A stretch of 64,000 nt of DNA, taken from contig NZ_VOAY01000002.1 in the NCBI RefSeq assembly GCF_008369125.1, positions 434,001 to 498,000 of the forward strand, in the 5' to 3' direction. Source of the stretch: Allopusillimonas sp008369125. GTDB lineage: Bacteria; Pseudomonadota; Gammaproteobacteria; Burkholderiales; Burkholderiaceae_B. Shown here piece by piece: positions 51,592 through 60,647 of this stretch; the first letter of the stretch is position 1, and every line of letters begins with the position of its first letter. The position numbers and the translations under genes are program-made. The notes under the pieces were generated by a model. The model worked only from the letters and a program-made list of their open reading frames with translations. It did no database searches and was not told the origin of the DNA.

Positions 51592-52380
51592 GTGAATTCT
51601 GTTCCAAATTTCGACGCCGAAGATACGAATATTGAAATCAGTGGGGGTGCACCCGGTCGCGCCCTTCGCATTCTCGAACTGGTTTCCGCTCATGGCAGGG
51701 CCATGACGCTAGCCGAAATCACTGGCACGCTGTCTTTGCCCAAGGGCACAGTACATAGGCTTTGCAGCCTGCTGGTATCCATGGGCTATCTGGCGCGCGA
51801 TGTGGATGATCGTAGTTATGCCGTGGGGAAGGCCATGCGGCGCATGGCACTCAATACACTGAAGCATCGTTCGGTGCAAAGCCTGCGCCATGACATTCTG
51901 ACGGAACTGGTCAAACAGGTAGGTGAAACCTGCAACTTCAACGCCCTGGACGGCACTCAGGTGGTGTACCTTGATCGCGTCGAAGGCCAATGGCCACTAC
52001 GGCTTATTTTTGATGTTGGGTCGCGCGTGCCGCTGCACTGCACCGCCAGCGGAAAGTTACTGTTAGCCCACATGCGGGCCGATGAGTCCAGCCGCATCTT
52101 GCCCTATCTGCGCATGGATGCACTCACCCCAAGCAGTATTACCTGCCTGATGGATCTGGAGCGCGAGTGCAAGGATATCCGTGAAAAGGGCTACTCAACA
52201 GACCGCGAAGAATTCATTGCCGGCATGGTTGCGGTTGCCGTGCCAGTGCGCGACAGCCGCGGAGACGTCGCCGCAGCAGTCGCCCTGCATGCGCCCACCG
52301 CTCGCATGTCGCTGGACAAAGCCATTGAGATGTTGCCTTATCTGAACAAGGCTGCGCGGGATATGCAGGGGGTGCTTTGA
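51592..52380 (+). CDS. IclR-family transcriptional regulator
   Basis: A 262-residue regulator with an N-terminal winged HTH (RALRILELVSAHGRAMTLAEITGTLSLPKGTVHRLCSLLVSMGYL) and a C-terminal GAF-like effector domain (VGETCNFNALDGTQVVYLDRVEGQWPLRL, then the LHCTASGKLLLAHM segment). The GTG start is preceded by AGGA. It is divergent from the GMC/TRAP/TSUP operon and convergent with the E2 gene, so it probably controls the former. Confidence 0.93.
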   Translation: MNSVPNFDAEDTNIEISGGAPGRALRILELVSAHGRAMTLAEITGTLSLPKGTVHRLCSLLVSMGYLARDVDDRSYAVGKAMRRMALNTLKHRSVQSLRHDILTELVKQVGETCNFNALDGTQVVYLDRVEGQWPLRLIFDVGSRVPLHCTASGKLLLAHMRADESSRILPYLRMDALTPSSITCLMDLERECKDIREKGYSTDREEFIAGMVAVAVPVRDSRGDVAAAVALHAPTARMSLDKAIEMLPYLNKAARDMQGVL

Positions 52381-52406
52381 AGATAAAAGCGTGTGCTCGA
52401 TACGAT

Positions 52407-53630
52407 TTACATCAACAACTTATAGGGAGACTCAAGCAGTCCTTTTAATTCAGCTAGAAAGTGCGCCGCCACCGCCCCATCAATGGCACGATGGTCGGCA
52501 GACAGAGTCATGTTCATGACGTGACCAATGCCAAGCACGTTTTCCTTTACAACAGCCTGCTTCACCACTGCCCCCACGGCCAAAATGGCTGCTTGCGGTG
52601 GATTGATAATTGCACTGAACTGCTTTATGCCATACATTCCAAGATTGGAAATCGTAATCGATCCGCCCTCGTATTCTTCTGGCTTGAGCCGTCCAGCCCG
52701 CGCTTTTTCTGCCAAACCTTTCAGCGACTGCGCAATCTCGCCAAGCGCTTTTTGATTTGCGTTTTTAATCACGGGGGTCAACAACCCTTTTTCTGTGGAC
52801 ACAGCCACGCTGACATCAACGGCGGCGTTTTGAATAACGACTTCATCAGTCCAGCGAACGTTGATTTCAGGCACACGTTTGACTGCACGTGCGACGGCAA
52901 AAACCAGAATGTCAGTGACCGAGATCTTTGCCGTGTCTTTTGAAGCATCAACCTCGGCGTTAAGTTGACCACGCATCGCCATAATGGAATCCATGCTGCA
53001 GTCGATACTCAGATAAAAATGCGGTATCTGTTGTTTGGCTTCTTGCAGTCTACGTGCAATGGTTTTGCGCATAGTGGTATGAGGTATCGATTTGATTGAA
53101 GTCGTTTCATCACTCTGCTTGAGCACATCAACGTGCTGTTCAACGCCGACCGCCGCCCTTTCAATATCTATTCGGACTATGCGTCCACCAAAGCCAGTGC
53201 CCTCGAGGGATGCAATATCAACATCCAACTCACGAGCGAGTCGTCGAGCCGAAGGGCTGGCTACGTAACGCCGATGTTTAGCGGAATGGGCTTCCTCAGT
53301 GACCACTGCATTCCGGGTGGGCTCCTTTTTGTGTGTCGCGTCTAGGGCCGGTTGCTCAACAAGCGACGCAACAGCATCTCCCGATGCGGACTCTACAGAT
53401 AGCAGAGCAATCGCGGTTCCGACTGCAACATCGGCATCTCCCGCATTAACCAGAATTGTCTCCAGCACGCCGTCATCAAACGCTTCGAGATCAATGACTG
53501 CTTTGTCCGTCTCGATTTCTGCCAATATATCGCCGACTGAAACCCGGTCGCCCTCTTTCTTCACCCACTGGACAATCTTTCCCTGCGTCGTGCCTGAACC
53601 AATAGCGGGCATTAAAATTTCAATTGTCAT
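52407..53630 (-). CDS. 2-oxo acid dehydrogenase E2 component (acyltransferase)
   Basis: A 407-residue dihydrolipoyl acyltransferase. A lipoyl domain comes first with modified Lys K43 (EIETDKAVIDLEAF), then a flexible linker, a peripheral-subunit-binding domain (YVASPSARRLARELDVDIASLEGTGFGGRIVRIDIE) and the catalytic core ending in SADHRAIDGAVAAHFL with the active His. It forms the complex core for the fused E1 made upstream; no E3 gene is present in the window, so the complex must borrow one. The start at 53630 follows AAGG. It is the last gene of the large minus-strand operon. Confidence 0.92.
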   Translation of the reverse strand: MTIEILMPAIGSGTTQGKIVQWVKKEGDRVSVGDILAEIETDKAVIDLEAFDDGVLETILVNAGDADVAVGTAIALLSVESASGDAVASLVEQPALDATHKKEPTRNAVVTEEAHSAKHRRYVASPSARRLARELDVDIASLEGTGFGGRIVRIDIERAAVGVEQHVDVLKQSDETTSIKSIPHTTMRKTIARRLQEAKQQIPHFYLSIDCSMDSIMAMRGQLNAEVDASKDTAKISVTDILVFAVARAVKRVPEINVRWTDEVVIQNAAVDVSVAVSTEKGLLTPVIKNANQKALGEIAQSLKGLAEKARAGRLKPEEYEGGSITISNLGMYGIKQFSAIINPPQAAILAVGAVVKQAVVKENVLGIGHVMNMTLSADHRAIDGAVAAHFLAELKGLLESPYKLLM

Positions 53631-53688
53631 CTGTACTACCTTTTGTATTAGTCTTGCAACACGCACAAGGTACGTCCATCTTTGGCTG

Positions 53689-54414
53689 CTAATTCATGAA
53701 CACGCCGCCGTTCACATCTAGCGTTGTGCCGCATATATAGCTGGCAGCGTCTGTACAAAGGAAGGCAATAGGTTGCGCAATTTCTTGCGGTGTGGCGAGG
53801 CGCCGAAGTGGAATGGCGGTTTCATCAAAAGTCTGATCGGCCACCATACCTGTTGCTGTGGCTCCAGGCGCAACCGCGTTTACCGTAACGTTGTGCGGAG
53901 CACCCTTGCGTGCCAACCACTTGACCAGCGCATTGATGCCCCCCTTAGCGATCACGTAATGCGGGCTCGCTTTCAATCCGCCCATACGTCCAGCCACTGA
54001 CGACACCAACACGATTCGGCCATGCCCCTGGCGAATCAACCGGTCAAGACCGGGCCGAAGCAAATTAATAACGCCCAGCGCATTTACATCGATTGTTTTA
54101 TGAAACGCATCATCCCAATCTGGGTCGTTCCAGTCGTCCCACGGGCAACACCCTGCGTTTGCCACGATTGCGTCCAATTGAGGAATTTGTGCGACCAAGT
54201 CTTCCGTCGCGCGTCGATCACGCACATCAAAGCCCGCGATCTGTACGTTGGCGCCTTTAGCCTGCAACTCTTGAGCAATTTGCACAGGCTCGCTTAAATC
54301 AACAAGCACCAGGCTTGCACCGAGTTGCGCGCATACCCGTGCGGTCTCCGAGCCAATCCCACCGCTAGCGCCGGTAATAAGAACTGTCTTGCCTGCCAGC
54401 GAGAACGGCATCAT
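53689..54414 (-). CDS. Short-chain dehydrogenase/reductase
   Basis: A 241-residue NAD(P)H-dependent oxidoreductase. Cofactor motif TGASGGIGSE, an Asp in LVLVDLSE at the end of strand 2 (NAD preference), ANAG, Ser in VLVSSVAGR and YVIAK at the active site. The first ATG overlaps the E1 stop as ATGA; a second ATG one codon later has better ribosome spacing from GGGGAG. It lies between E1 and E2 genes, so it probably supplies the 2-oxo or diketone substrate of the complex. Confidence 0.92.
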   Translation of the reverse strand: MMPFSLAGKTVLITGASGGIGSETARVCAQLGASLVLVDLSEPVQIAQELQAKGANVQIAGFDVRDRRATEDLVAQIPQLDAIVANAGCCPWDDWNDPDWDDAFHKTIDVNALGVINLLRPGLDRLIRQGHGRIVLVSSVAGRMGGLKASPHYVIAKGGINALVKWLARKGAPHNVTVNAVAPGATATGMVADQTFDETAIPLRRLATPQEIAQPIAFLCTDAASYICGTTLDVNGGVFMN

Positions 54415-56612
54415 GATTGCTCCCCAGGGCGGGGCATAGTCAGCCCGCTATTTGCCATCATTTGTCGTATGCCGGCCTCCACTTCTGCCGCACCCGCCAG
54501 TGCCGCCTTTTCAAGGGCCTTGGACACTACGGGTGGCGCCCATTTTCCGGTAATACGCATGATGGGCTGATCAAGATAATCAAAAAAACGCCGCTGCAGC
54601 TCATCGGCAATAAACACCCCAATAGTCGCCCCCCTTGAGGTCTGCTCTACAACAGCGATTCGCTCAGTCTTACGAACAGACTCTCCAATCGTTTCATAAT
54701 CGATGTCGCGCTGGGCGAGTGTCCTCAAGTCAATAACGTCGGCACTCACACCAAGGCGTGTTACCACCTCGACACAAATGTCGACCATAGTTGAAGTCGC
54801 CAATAAGGTGATGTCAGTTCCTTCAAGAACGCGACGCGCTTTATCCAGAGGGATGTAGTAGTTACATCCGGCAGGCACCAGCGTTTTTTTGCGGTGTAGT
54901 TCCTGCGGCTCGATTACCAATACCGGATCTGTGCACCGTAAAGCCGAATTCATCAAACCCACATAGTCGAAGGCGTTGGACGGCGCCACGATGTGCCAAC
55001 CAGGAAACATCGCAAACACAGCAGCAGGGTCCATTGAGTGCTGAGAACCATACCCCTCATGCCCGGGAATTCGTGTGCGCAATACCAGAGGCACGGTTGC
55101 AGTACCATTAAAAAGATGCCGTATCTTTCCGGCCTGATTCAGCAATTGATCGCCCGCTACCAGAAAAAAGTCGCTGTACATCAACTCTACAATTGGTCGC
55201 AACCCAGACAATGCCGCGCCCGTAGCCAAACCGCAAAAACCATTTTCTGTAATGGGCGTGTTAATGATACGGTCAGCAAACTCAGGCAATAAACTGCGTG
55301 TGGCACCTACTGTGCCGCCCCCCATATTGGCCACATCTTCGCCAAATACATAAATAGACTCGTCTTCTTCCATGCGTGCACGCACGACACGCGACATGGC
55401 CTCGATATAGGTCAGGCTCTCCATTTCTTCGGGTGCGAAATCTTCAACTTCAGAAAACGTTACCCCATCAAACTCAGACATGTCGCTGGTCAGATGGTCA
55501 TCAACCGTTGCAGCTTCAGGCCAGAGTTCAGGGCGAATACGGCTGGCAGAGCCTTTCCCCTCAATGCAGCTGTCGTAGGCTGCAGAGACCGCGTGCCGAG
55601 CTGCCTGATCAATACGCTCCAGGTTTTCTTCAGTGAGAATGCCGCGCTCCGTTAATTGCTTTTTGAGAAAAAGCCACGGATCGCGTTCACGCCATTCATC
55701 CTCTTCGGCACGCGTTCGGTATCCAAATGCGCTTCCGGGAACGGACGAACTCTGATGGTAATAGCGATAGACATCTGCGTGTATAAAGGCAGGCCGGTCT
55801 TCTTGCTTGATATAGTCATGACACCAGCGCGTAGCCAGCCAAACGGCAAACGGGTTCATACCGTCAACCGCGATGGCAGTAATACCGTGCGCCTGGGCTC
55901 TCGTCATGAGTTGTGTCTGAAATGTTGACTGTTCAACACTCATCGATACGGCGTATCGATTGTTTTCCACGAAAAAAAGCAAAGGCAACCGATACAGGGC
56001 GGCCAGGTTCATGGCTTCGTGAGTGGCTCCCTGGTGGATGGCACCGTCGCCAAAAAAACTGACCATAACATCTGAGCCCTTGGTTGCCTTTTCAGCAAAG
56101 GCGTGACCGCAGGCAATGGGCAGACCACCCGCGACAATTGCGTTAGTACCCATGATGCCAAGGTCAGCGCGCCGCAAATGCATTGAGCCCCCTCGTCCGC
56201 CTGTCCAGCCATTTTTCAGCCCAAAGATTTCATGCATCATGCCACGCACCTCAGTTTTCATGGCCTCGGTCAAACTTCCTGTTTCTACCGGGTCGAAATC
56301 TGCGTCATAGAGCGCATTAATAGCTTTGGCCAGACATTGATGGTGGGCACGATGAGTGCCGTTGATCAAGGTTGTGGTGGGCAATGCAGCAATGCAACCC
56401 GCGGCGCCACCCTCTTGCCCCAGACTTGAGTGCGCAGGGCCATGCACCAGGTTAAGTTTATCGAGTTGAAGAATACTTTCTTCGAAGTGTCGTGCAGTGA
56501 GCAACAGCGTTACCAACCGCTTTGCTTCTGCTGGCGTCAGCAAAGACCAATCGTCTTCCTCTACCTCAAGCTGTTGCATGTTTGTTGAATTAGTAACGGG
56601 GATCAAACGCAT
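54411..56612 (-). CDS. Fused E1 alpha-beta 2-oxo acid dehydrogenase
   Basis: A 733-residue thiamine-diphosphate enzyme in which the normally separate alpha and beta chains are one polypeptide. The alpha half (about 20-350) has the TPP motif GDG (188-190) to NN (217-218) with HQGATHEAMNLAALYRLPL between, and the GGRGGSMH loop. The beta half (about 395-733) has RARMEEDESIYVFGEDVANMGG, TPITENGFCGLATGAALSG and the C-terminal VVEQTSRG. Such E1 enzymes act on pyruvate, branched 2-oxo acids or acetoin-type diketones. The start has AGAGGA upstream. The E2 partner follows after one SDR gene. Confidence 0.9.
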   Translation of the reverse strand: MRLIPVTNSTNMQQLEVEEDDWSLLTPAEAKRLVTLLLTARHFEESILQLDKLNLVHGPAHSSLGQEGGAAGCIAALPTTTLINGTHRAHHQCLAKAINALYDADFDPVETGSLTEAMKTEVRGMMHEIFGLKNGWTGGRGGSMHLRRADLGIMGTNAIVAGGLPIACGHAFAEKATKGSDVMVSFFGDGAIHQGATHEAMNLAALYRLPLLFFVENNRYAVSMSVEQSTFQTQLMTRAQAHGITAIAVDGMNPFAVWLATRWCHDYIKQEDRPAFIHADVYRYYHQSSSVPGSAFGYRTRAEEDEWRERDPWLFLKKQLTERGILTEENLERIDQAARHAVSAAYDSCIEGKGSASRIRPELWPEAATVDDHLTSDMSEFDGVTFSEVEDFAPEEMESLTYIEAMSRVVRARMEEDESIYVFGEDVANMGGGTVGATRSLLPEFADRIINTPITENGFCGLATGAALSGLRPIVELMYSDFFLVAGDQLLNQAGKIRHLFNGTATVPLVLRTRIPGHEGYGSQHSMDPAAVFAMFPGWHIVAPSNAFDYVGLMNSALRCTDPVLVIEPQELHRKKTLVPAGCNYYIPLDKARRVLEGTDITLLATSTMVDICVEVVTRLGVSADVIDLRTLAQRDIDYETIGESVRKTERIAVVEQTSRGATIGVFIADELQRRFFDYLDQPIMRITGKWAPPVVSKALEKAALAGAAEVEAGIRQMMANSGLTMPRPGEQS

Positions 56613-56645
56613 AGGTTTCCTCTGAAACGTAAATTACTGGCTGCT

Positions 56646-57413
56646 TCATACATGAGCGGTCACGCCACCATCCACCAAAATGCTGGTTCCAGTCACAAAA
56701 TTCGAGGCGGCAGATGACAGGAATATCGCAGCGCCAACGAGATCTTCGGGCGTTCCCCACCGTTGCATCGGCGTGGTCTGAACAACTCGCTCGGCATGGC
56801 CAGGTATGTCAATGCGCGCTTGTCGTGATAATTTGGTATCGATCCACCCCGGCAGTATTGCATTGACCGCAATGTTGTTTTCTGCCCAGGCGCACGCTAA
56901 CGATTTGGTCAACTGAAGCACCCCACCCTTGCTGGCAGAGTAAGGTGCTGTCATGGCGTTGGATACCAAAGACAGTATGGAGCCAATATTGATGATTTTT
57001 CCACCATGTGCCGACATACCCTCAAAGACTGCCTGGCACATGTTGAAAGTACCCTTCAGGTTGATATCAATAATATCGTCCCAGACATCTTCGCTATATT
57101 TTTCAGGGCGCATGCGTGTATTGACGCCCGCACTATTGATCAAGACATCTACTCGGCCAAATCGCTGTACGGCGCGCTCGACAGCTGCAGCACACTGCTC
57201 TGGAAACTGCACTTCAATTTCGACAGCGAGCACGTCCTGCTGGTGCTCAGGCATGGTTTCAATCAAGCCTTCTACTGCGACCAAGCCGCGATCAGCCAGC
57301 ACCAGCTTCGCACCCGATTCAACAAAGGCATGTGCAAGCGCCGAGCCAATTCCTCCGGCCGCACCCGTAATCAGTACAACTTTGTTGCTCAGGTCGAACA
57401 GGCTGTTAGTCAT
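56646..57413 (-). CDS. Short-chain dehydrogenase/reductase
   Basis: A 255-residue classical SDR. TGAAGGIGSA, an Asp in LVLADRG (NAD type), NSAG, Ser in INIGSILSL and YSASK are present, with the ending ASNFVTGTSILVDGG. The start at 57413 follows GGAAG seven bases upstream. It lies 33 bp before the fused E1 gene and 38 bp after DctM, inside the TRAP/E1/E2 operon; probably oxidises the imported alcohol. Confidence 0.93.
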   Translation of the reverse strand: MTNSLFDLSNKVVLITGAAGGIGSALAHAFVESGAKLVLADRGLVAVEGLIETMPEHQQDVLAVEIEVQFPEQCAAAVERAVQRFGRVDVLINSAGVNTRMRPEKYSEDVWDDIIDINLKGTFNMCQAVFEGMSAHGGKIINIGSILSLVSNAMTAPYSASKGGVLQLTKSLACAWAENNIAVNAILPGWIDTKLSRQARIDIPGHAERVVQTTPMQRWGTPEDLVGAAIFLSSAASNFVTGTSILVDGGVTAHV

Positions 57414-57451
57414 AGACAACTTCCATTAAAAAGCGCATATACATTGATTCA

Positions 57452-58792
57452 TTACACCTTCCCTGGCAGCCACAAAACAATTATGGGAAAAAGCGCCACC
57501 AACAGAACACCTAACAACTGCATCAGAACAATAGGCACGACGCCTTTGTAGATATCCATGGTCGTGACGCCAGGTATGGCGATACCTTTCAGATAAAACA
57601 GGGCATAACCAAAGGGTGGGGTGAGGAAGGAAGTTTGCAGATTGATGGCAACCAGCATGGCAAACCAGATCATGACCTCGCCTTGATTGGCAAAGGCATC
57701 ACCGAAATCAAGACCAGCCACAATCGGGGCGAACAGAGGCAAAACCAGGAACGAAATTTCAATCCATTCAAGAAAAAAGCCCAGAACGAATATCAAGAGC
57801 ATGATGACAAGTATGACGAGGTACGGACTGTGACCGACGATCCCGACCGCGTCTTCAATCATGCTCTGCCCGCCGATGCGCTTAAATACCAGACTGTACG
57901 CGGTGGCTCCAACAGCCAATATAAGAATCATGCCCGTGGTAAGACATGTGTCTTTTAAGCTGTTGACCATGACGCGCCACGACAACTGCCTGCTGAACAA
58001 GGCCATCACCATGGCGCCAAACGCACCAATGGCAGCGCCTTCGGTCGGGGTGGCAATACCCAAAACAATGGATACCAAAACACTGGAAATGAGTAGTGCA
58101 GGAATGATCAGATTTTTTAGCAAACGCAAGAACAACATTGCCATGTTTGCCGATTTGAGCGCTTTACCGGCGGGAACCTTGTGTGGTGCAGTAAAAGCCA
58201 CGTAGATAATATACAGGGCATAAAACCCGCCAAGCATCAAACCGGGTAACAACGCACCTGCGAAAAGGTCCCCAATGGGGACCTGCATAACGTCGCCGAA
58301 AACAACCAACATAATGCTGGGAGGTATCAAAATGCCCAAGGTGCCTGAGCCCAAAATCGTGCCGATCGCCACTGACTTGTTATAGCCCTGCTTTAGCATA
58401 AGCGGCAGTGCCATGGTGCCCATCAGCACAACCGAAGCACCAATGATGCCGGTGCTGGCCGCCATAATGATGCCAATGATCACGACCGCTAGACCGAGAC
58501 CACCGCGTCTGCCATGAAAAAGAGCCTCCAACTCAAGTAACAGCTTATCTGCGACCTTGGATTTTTCAAGCATAATGCCCATGAAAATGAACAACGGTAT
58601 TGCTGCTAACACCCAATTTTCAAGAACAGCACCAAAAACACGACTTGTGATTAGCGAAAACGTAGGAAGTGCGATATCCCCCAGTAACATGAACACAACA
58701 GAAAGCCCGGCAAGGCTGAGCGCTACCGGATACCCAGAGAATATCCCTGCCACGAGGGCAAGAAGCATCAAAGACGGCAAAAGATAAGTCAT
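57452..58792 (-). CDS. TRAP transporter large membrane subunit (DctM family)
   Basis: A 446-residue permease with about 12 helices. Motifs are IPLFIFMGIMLEKSKVADKLLLELEALFHGRRGGLGLAVVI, GTILGSGTLGILIPPSIMLVVFGDVMQVPIGDLFAGALLPG and the C-terminal SFLTPPFGYALFYLKG. FLEWIEISFLVLPLFAPIV marks the mannitol/chloroaromatic-type DctM subgroup. It overlaps DctQ by four bases (ATGA). Confidence 0.94.
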   Translation of the reverse strand: MTYLLPSLMLLALVAGIFSGYPVALSLAGLSVVFMLLGDIALPTFSLITSRVFGAVLENWVLAAIPLFIFMGIMLEKSKVADKLLLELEALFHGRRGGLGLAVVIIGIIMAASTGIIGASVVLMGTMALPLMLKQGYNKSVAIGTILGSGTLGILIPPSIMLVVFGDVMQVPIGDLFAGALLPGLMLGGFYALYIIYVAFTAPHKVPAGKALKSANMAMLFLRLLKNLIIPALLISSVLVSIVLGIATPTEGAAIGAFGAMVMALFSRQLSWRVMVNSLKDTCLTTGMILILAVGATAYSLVFKRIGGQSMIEDAVGIVGHSPYLVILVIMLLIFVLGFFLEWIEISFLVLPLFAPIVAGLDFGDAFANQGEVMIWFAMLVAINLQTSFLTPPFGYALFYLKGIAIPGVTTMDIYKGVVPIVLMQLLGVLLVALFPIIVLWLPGKV

Positions 58793-59394
58793 TGCCCTAA
58801 CTCCTTAGATGCTGCGTCTTCATTTTTTCTGCCAAACAGCAGTCCCAGATTGCGCAGTATGCGACCCACACCAGCTATTAGCATTAATACGCTTCCAATC
58901 GGCAAAACTGCTTTAACCAGATATCGATCAATCAAACCACCCGCATTAGATTGCTCTCCAAAGTTGTATGCATTCTGAGTAAACAAAAATGAATACCAGG
59001 CAAGGAGTGCGAAAAATGGGAGGAGAAAAAAGAGGTCACCCAGAACATCTATCCATAGACGAGTACGGATCGAGAAACGATCGGACATCACATCTACGCG
59101 GATATGCCGATCTTCTTTCAGTGCATACGCGCCTGAAAGCATGATCAGAAGTGCAAACAAATGCCATTGCAGCTCACCAATGGAGGTCATATTCAACTTG
59201 GTGCCGAATAAAGGAATGCTGGTGTCCCAGGTAAACAATTCGCCCAGACCAAATTGACTTCCTACCACCGAAATCAACACAACGAACACCAAAATAAGTA
59301 TCAGAATTGATCCATAACGACCGGGGATCGCACTGGCATTAAGTAGTGCGTTCCCCACTTTCGTCACGGCACTCACATTTAAGCGCCTGTTCAT
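58789..59394 (-). CDS. TRAP transporter small membrane subunit (DctQ family)
   Basis: A 201-residue four-helix inner-membrane protein. Typical parts are LQWHLFALLIMLSGAYALKEDRHIRVDVMSDRFSIRTRLWIDVLGDLFFLLPF and the FGEQSNAGGLIDRYLVKAVLPIGSVLMLIAG end. It lies seven bases after the receptor gene and overlaps DctM, so dctPQM is one transcript. Confidence 0.93.
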   Translation of the reverse strand: MNRRLNVSAVTKVGNALLNASAIPGRYGSILILILVFVVLISVVGSQFGLGELFTWDTSIPLFGTKLNMTSIGELQWHLFALLIMLSGAYALKEDRHIRVDVMSDRFSIRTRLWIDVLGDLFFLLPFFALLAWYSFLFTQNAYNFGEQSNAGGLIDRYLVKAVLPIGSVLMLIAGVGRILRNLGLLFGRKNEDAASKELGQ

Positions 59395-59401
59395 ATGAGC
59401 C

Positions 59402-60436
59402 CTACTTCATGTTTTGCAGCGTGTTCCAGCGATCCACGCTCGACATATATGAGTTCAATGATTCAAACGCCTCATCGAAAATAGGATCTTTCTTCCGTTC
59501 TTCGGCGACCACTTCATCAGTCGATTTACGCAGCGCTGCTAAAACTGGCTCGGGAAGTCGTTTAATAATGGTGCCACCCTTTTCCATGCGGTCAAGCGCT
59601 TCAAGTTGATTGGGAATGCCATTGGTCAATGTCCAGAGGAATGATGACCTACAAGCCGTCAGGATCTGATCCTGCTGCTTCTCGTTAAAGCTCTTCCATA
59701 CCTTCATGTTGATAGGAATCGAGTTGATGCTCGAAGGCTGATGCCAACCTGGAAAGTAATAGTATTTGCCAGCCTTCTGAAGCTGAATGCTTTCATCGAT
59801 GGCCGGCAAGGAAAACTCGGCGGCATCAATGCGGCCGCGCTCGAGTGCCACAAACACTTCGCCACCCGGAATCATCTGAGGGCTGACATCAAGTTTGGTC
59901 AGTGCACGGCCGGCCAAGCCTCCAATGCGCATTTTCAGACCTTTCAGGTCATCAACCGAATTGATCTCCTTGTTGAACCAACCCGCAGGCTCCGCCGGAA
60001 CAACCACACACGGAAGAAACTTTACATTGTGCGCGTCATAGGCTTTTTGAATGATCTGCATACCGCCGCCTTCCCAGATCCAGCCGGCCAGCACTTCGGG
60101 AGTTGGTCCAAATGGCAAGGCGCCCACCAGATTGGCCACGGGCATGATCCCGCCCCAATATCCCACCCAGTCATACCCGGCACTCACCGCACCGCTACTT
60201 ACCGCGTTGAGTACCTCCAGAGCGGGGACCAGATCGCCTGCTCCGTGAATTTTGACTTTGATGTCGCCACCACTGGTCTGTTCCAGAGCCTTGGCAAATT
60301 GTTTGAGACCATCACCCAGAAACAGCATGTCCTTGGGGAAGGTGCTGGCCACGTCAATGTCTACTGCGCCTGCCTGAGGTGCCGCAGCCACCCCCCAAGC
60401 CATGCAGACCGCTGCCAAAGTGTGTTTTATTTTCAT
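59402..60436 (-). CDS. TRAP transporter receptor (DctP/mannitol-chloroaromatic type)
   Basis: A 344-residue periplasmic receptor; signal peptide to about APQAGA. The body shows FPKDMLFLGDGLKQFAKALEQTSGGDIKVKIHGAGDLVPALEVLNAVSSGAVSAGYDWVGYWGG, WIWEGGGMQIIQKAYDAHNVKF, and the helix-strand with KMRIGGLAGRALTKLDVSPQMIPGGEVFVALERGRIDAAEFSLP that holds the ligand Arg. This subgroup prefers 2-oxo acids or aromatic acids. No ribosome site is obvious before the start. The 211-bp gap to HMG-CoA-lyase gene may hold a promoter; a 6-bp-arm palindrome ATAGCT/AGCTAT lies at 60558-60571. Confidence 0.92.
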   Translation of the reverse strand: MKIKHTLAAVCMAWGVAAAPQAGAVDIDVASTFPKDMLFLGDGLKQFAKALEQTSGGDIKVKIHGAGDLVPALEVLNAVSSGAVSAGYDWVGYWGGIMPVANLVGALPFGPTPEVLAGWIWEGGGMQIIQKAYDAHNVKFLPCVVVPAEPAGWFNKEINSVDDLKGLKMRIGGLAGRALTKLDVSPQMIPGGEVFVALERGRIDAAEFSLPAIDESIQLQKAGKYYYFPGWHQPSSINSIPINMKVWKSFNEKQQDQILTACRSSFLWTLTNGIPNQLEALDRMEKGGTIIKRLPEPVLAALRKSTDEVVAEERKKDPIFDEAFESLNSYMSSVDRWNTLQNMK

Positions 60437-60647
60437 GTCTACTCCAAAGATGAATTATGTGTGTTTTATTAACTGCATCCTGGCATCAGCAAGCCTGAAG
60501 CGCCGTCACGTAGCCCGGCGCTAAATAGTGAGTGCTGAAATCACCCCTTTAATGGTTATAGCTAGAGCTATGCGTCTCCTCCCTTCGATTTATTTTATTT
60601 TTTACTATGTTGTTTAAGCCGCTATTAATGCCATAAAGTATCGGCAT

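Noticed and set aside
51472..51693. Longer GMC oxidoreductase reading frame upstream of 51471
   Set aside because: The extra 74 codons overlap the divergent iclR start and the operator, and lack any FAD-domain similarity; GGAG fits the start at 51471.
60499..60522. GC-rich hairpin AGCGCCG / CGGCGCT between the HMG-CoA-lyase and TRAP receptor genes
   Set aside because: Seven-base stem but no T-run on either strand, so not called a terminator; it could be a leader structure.
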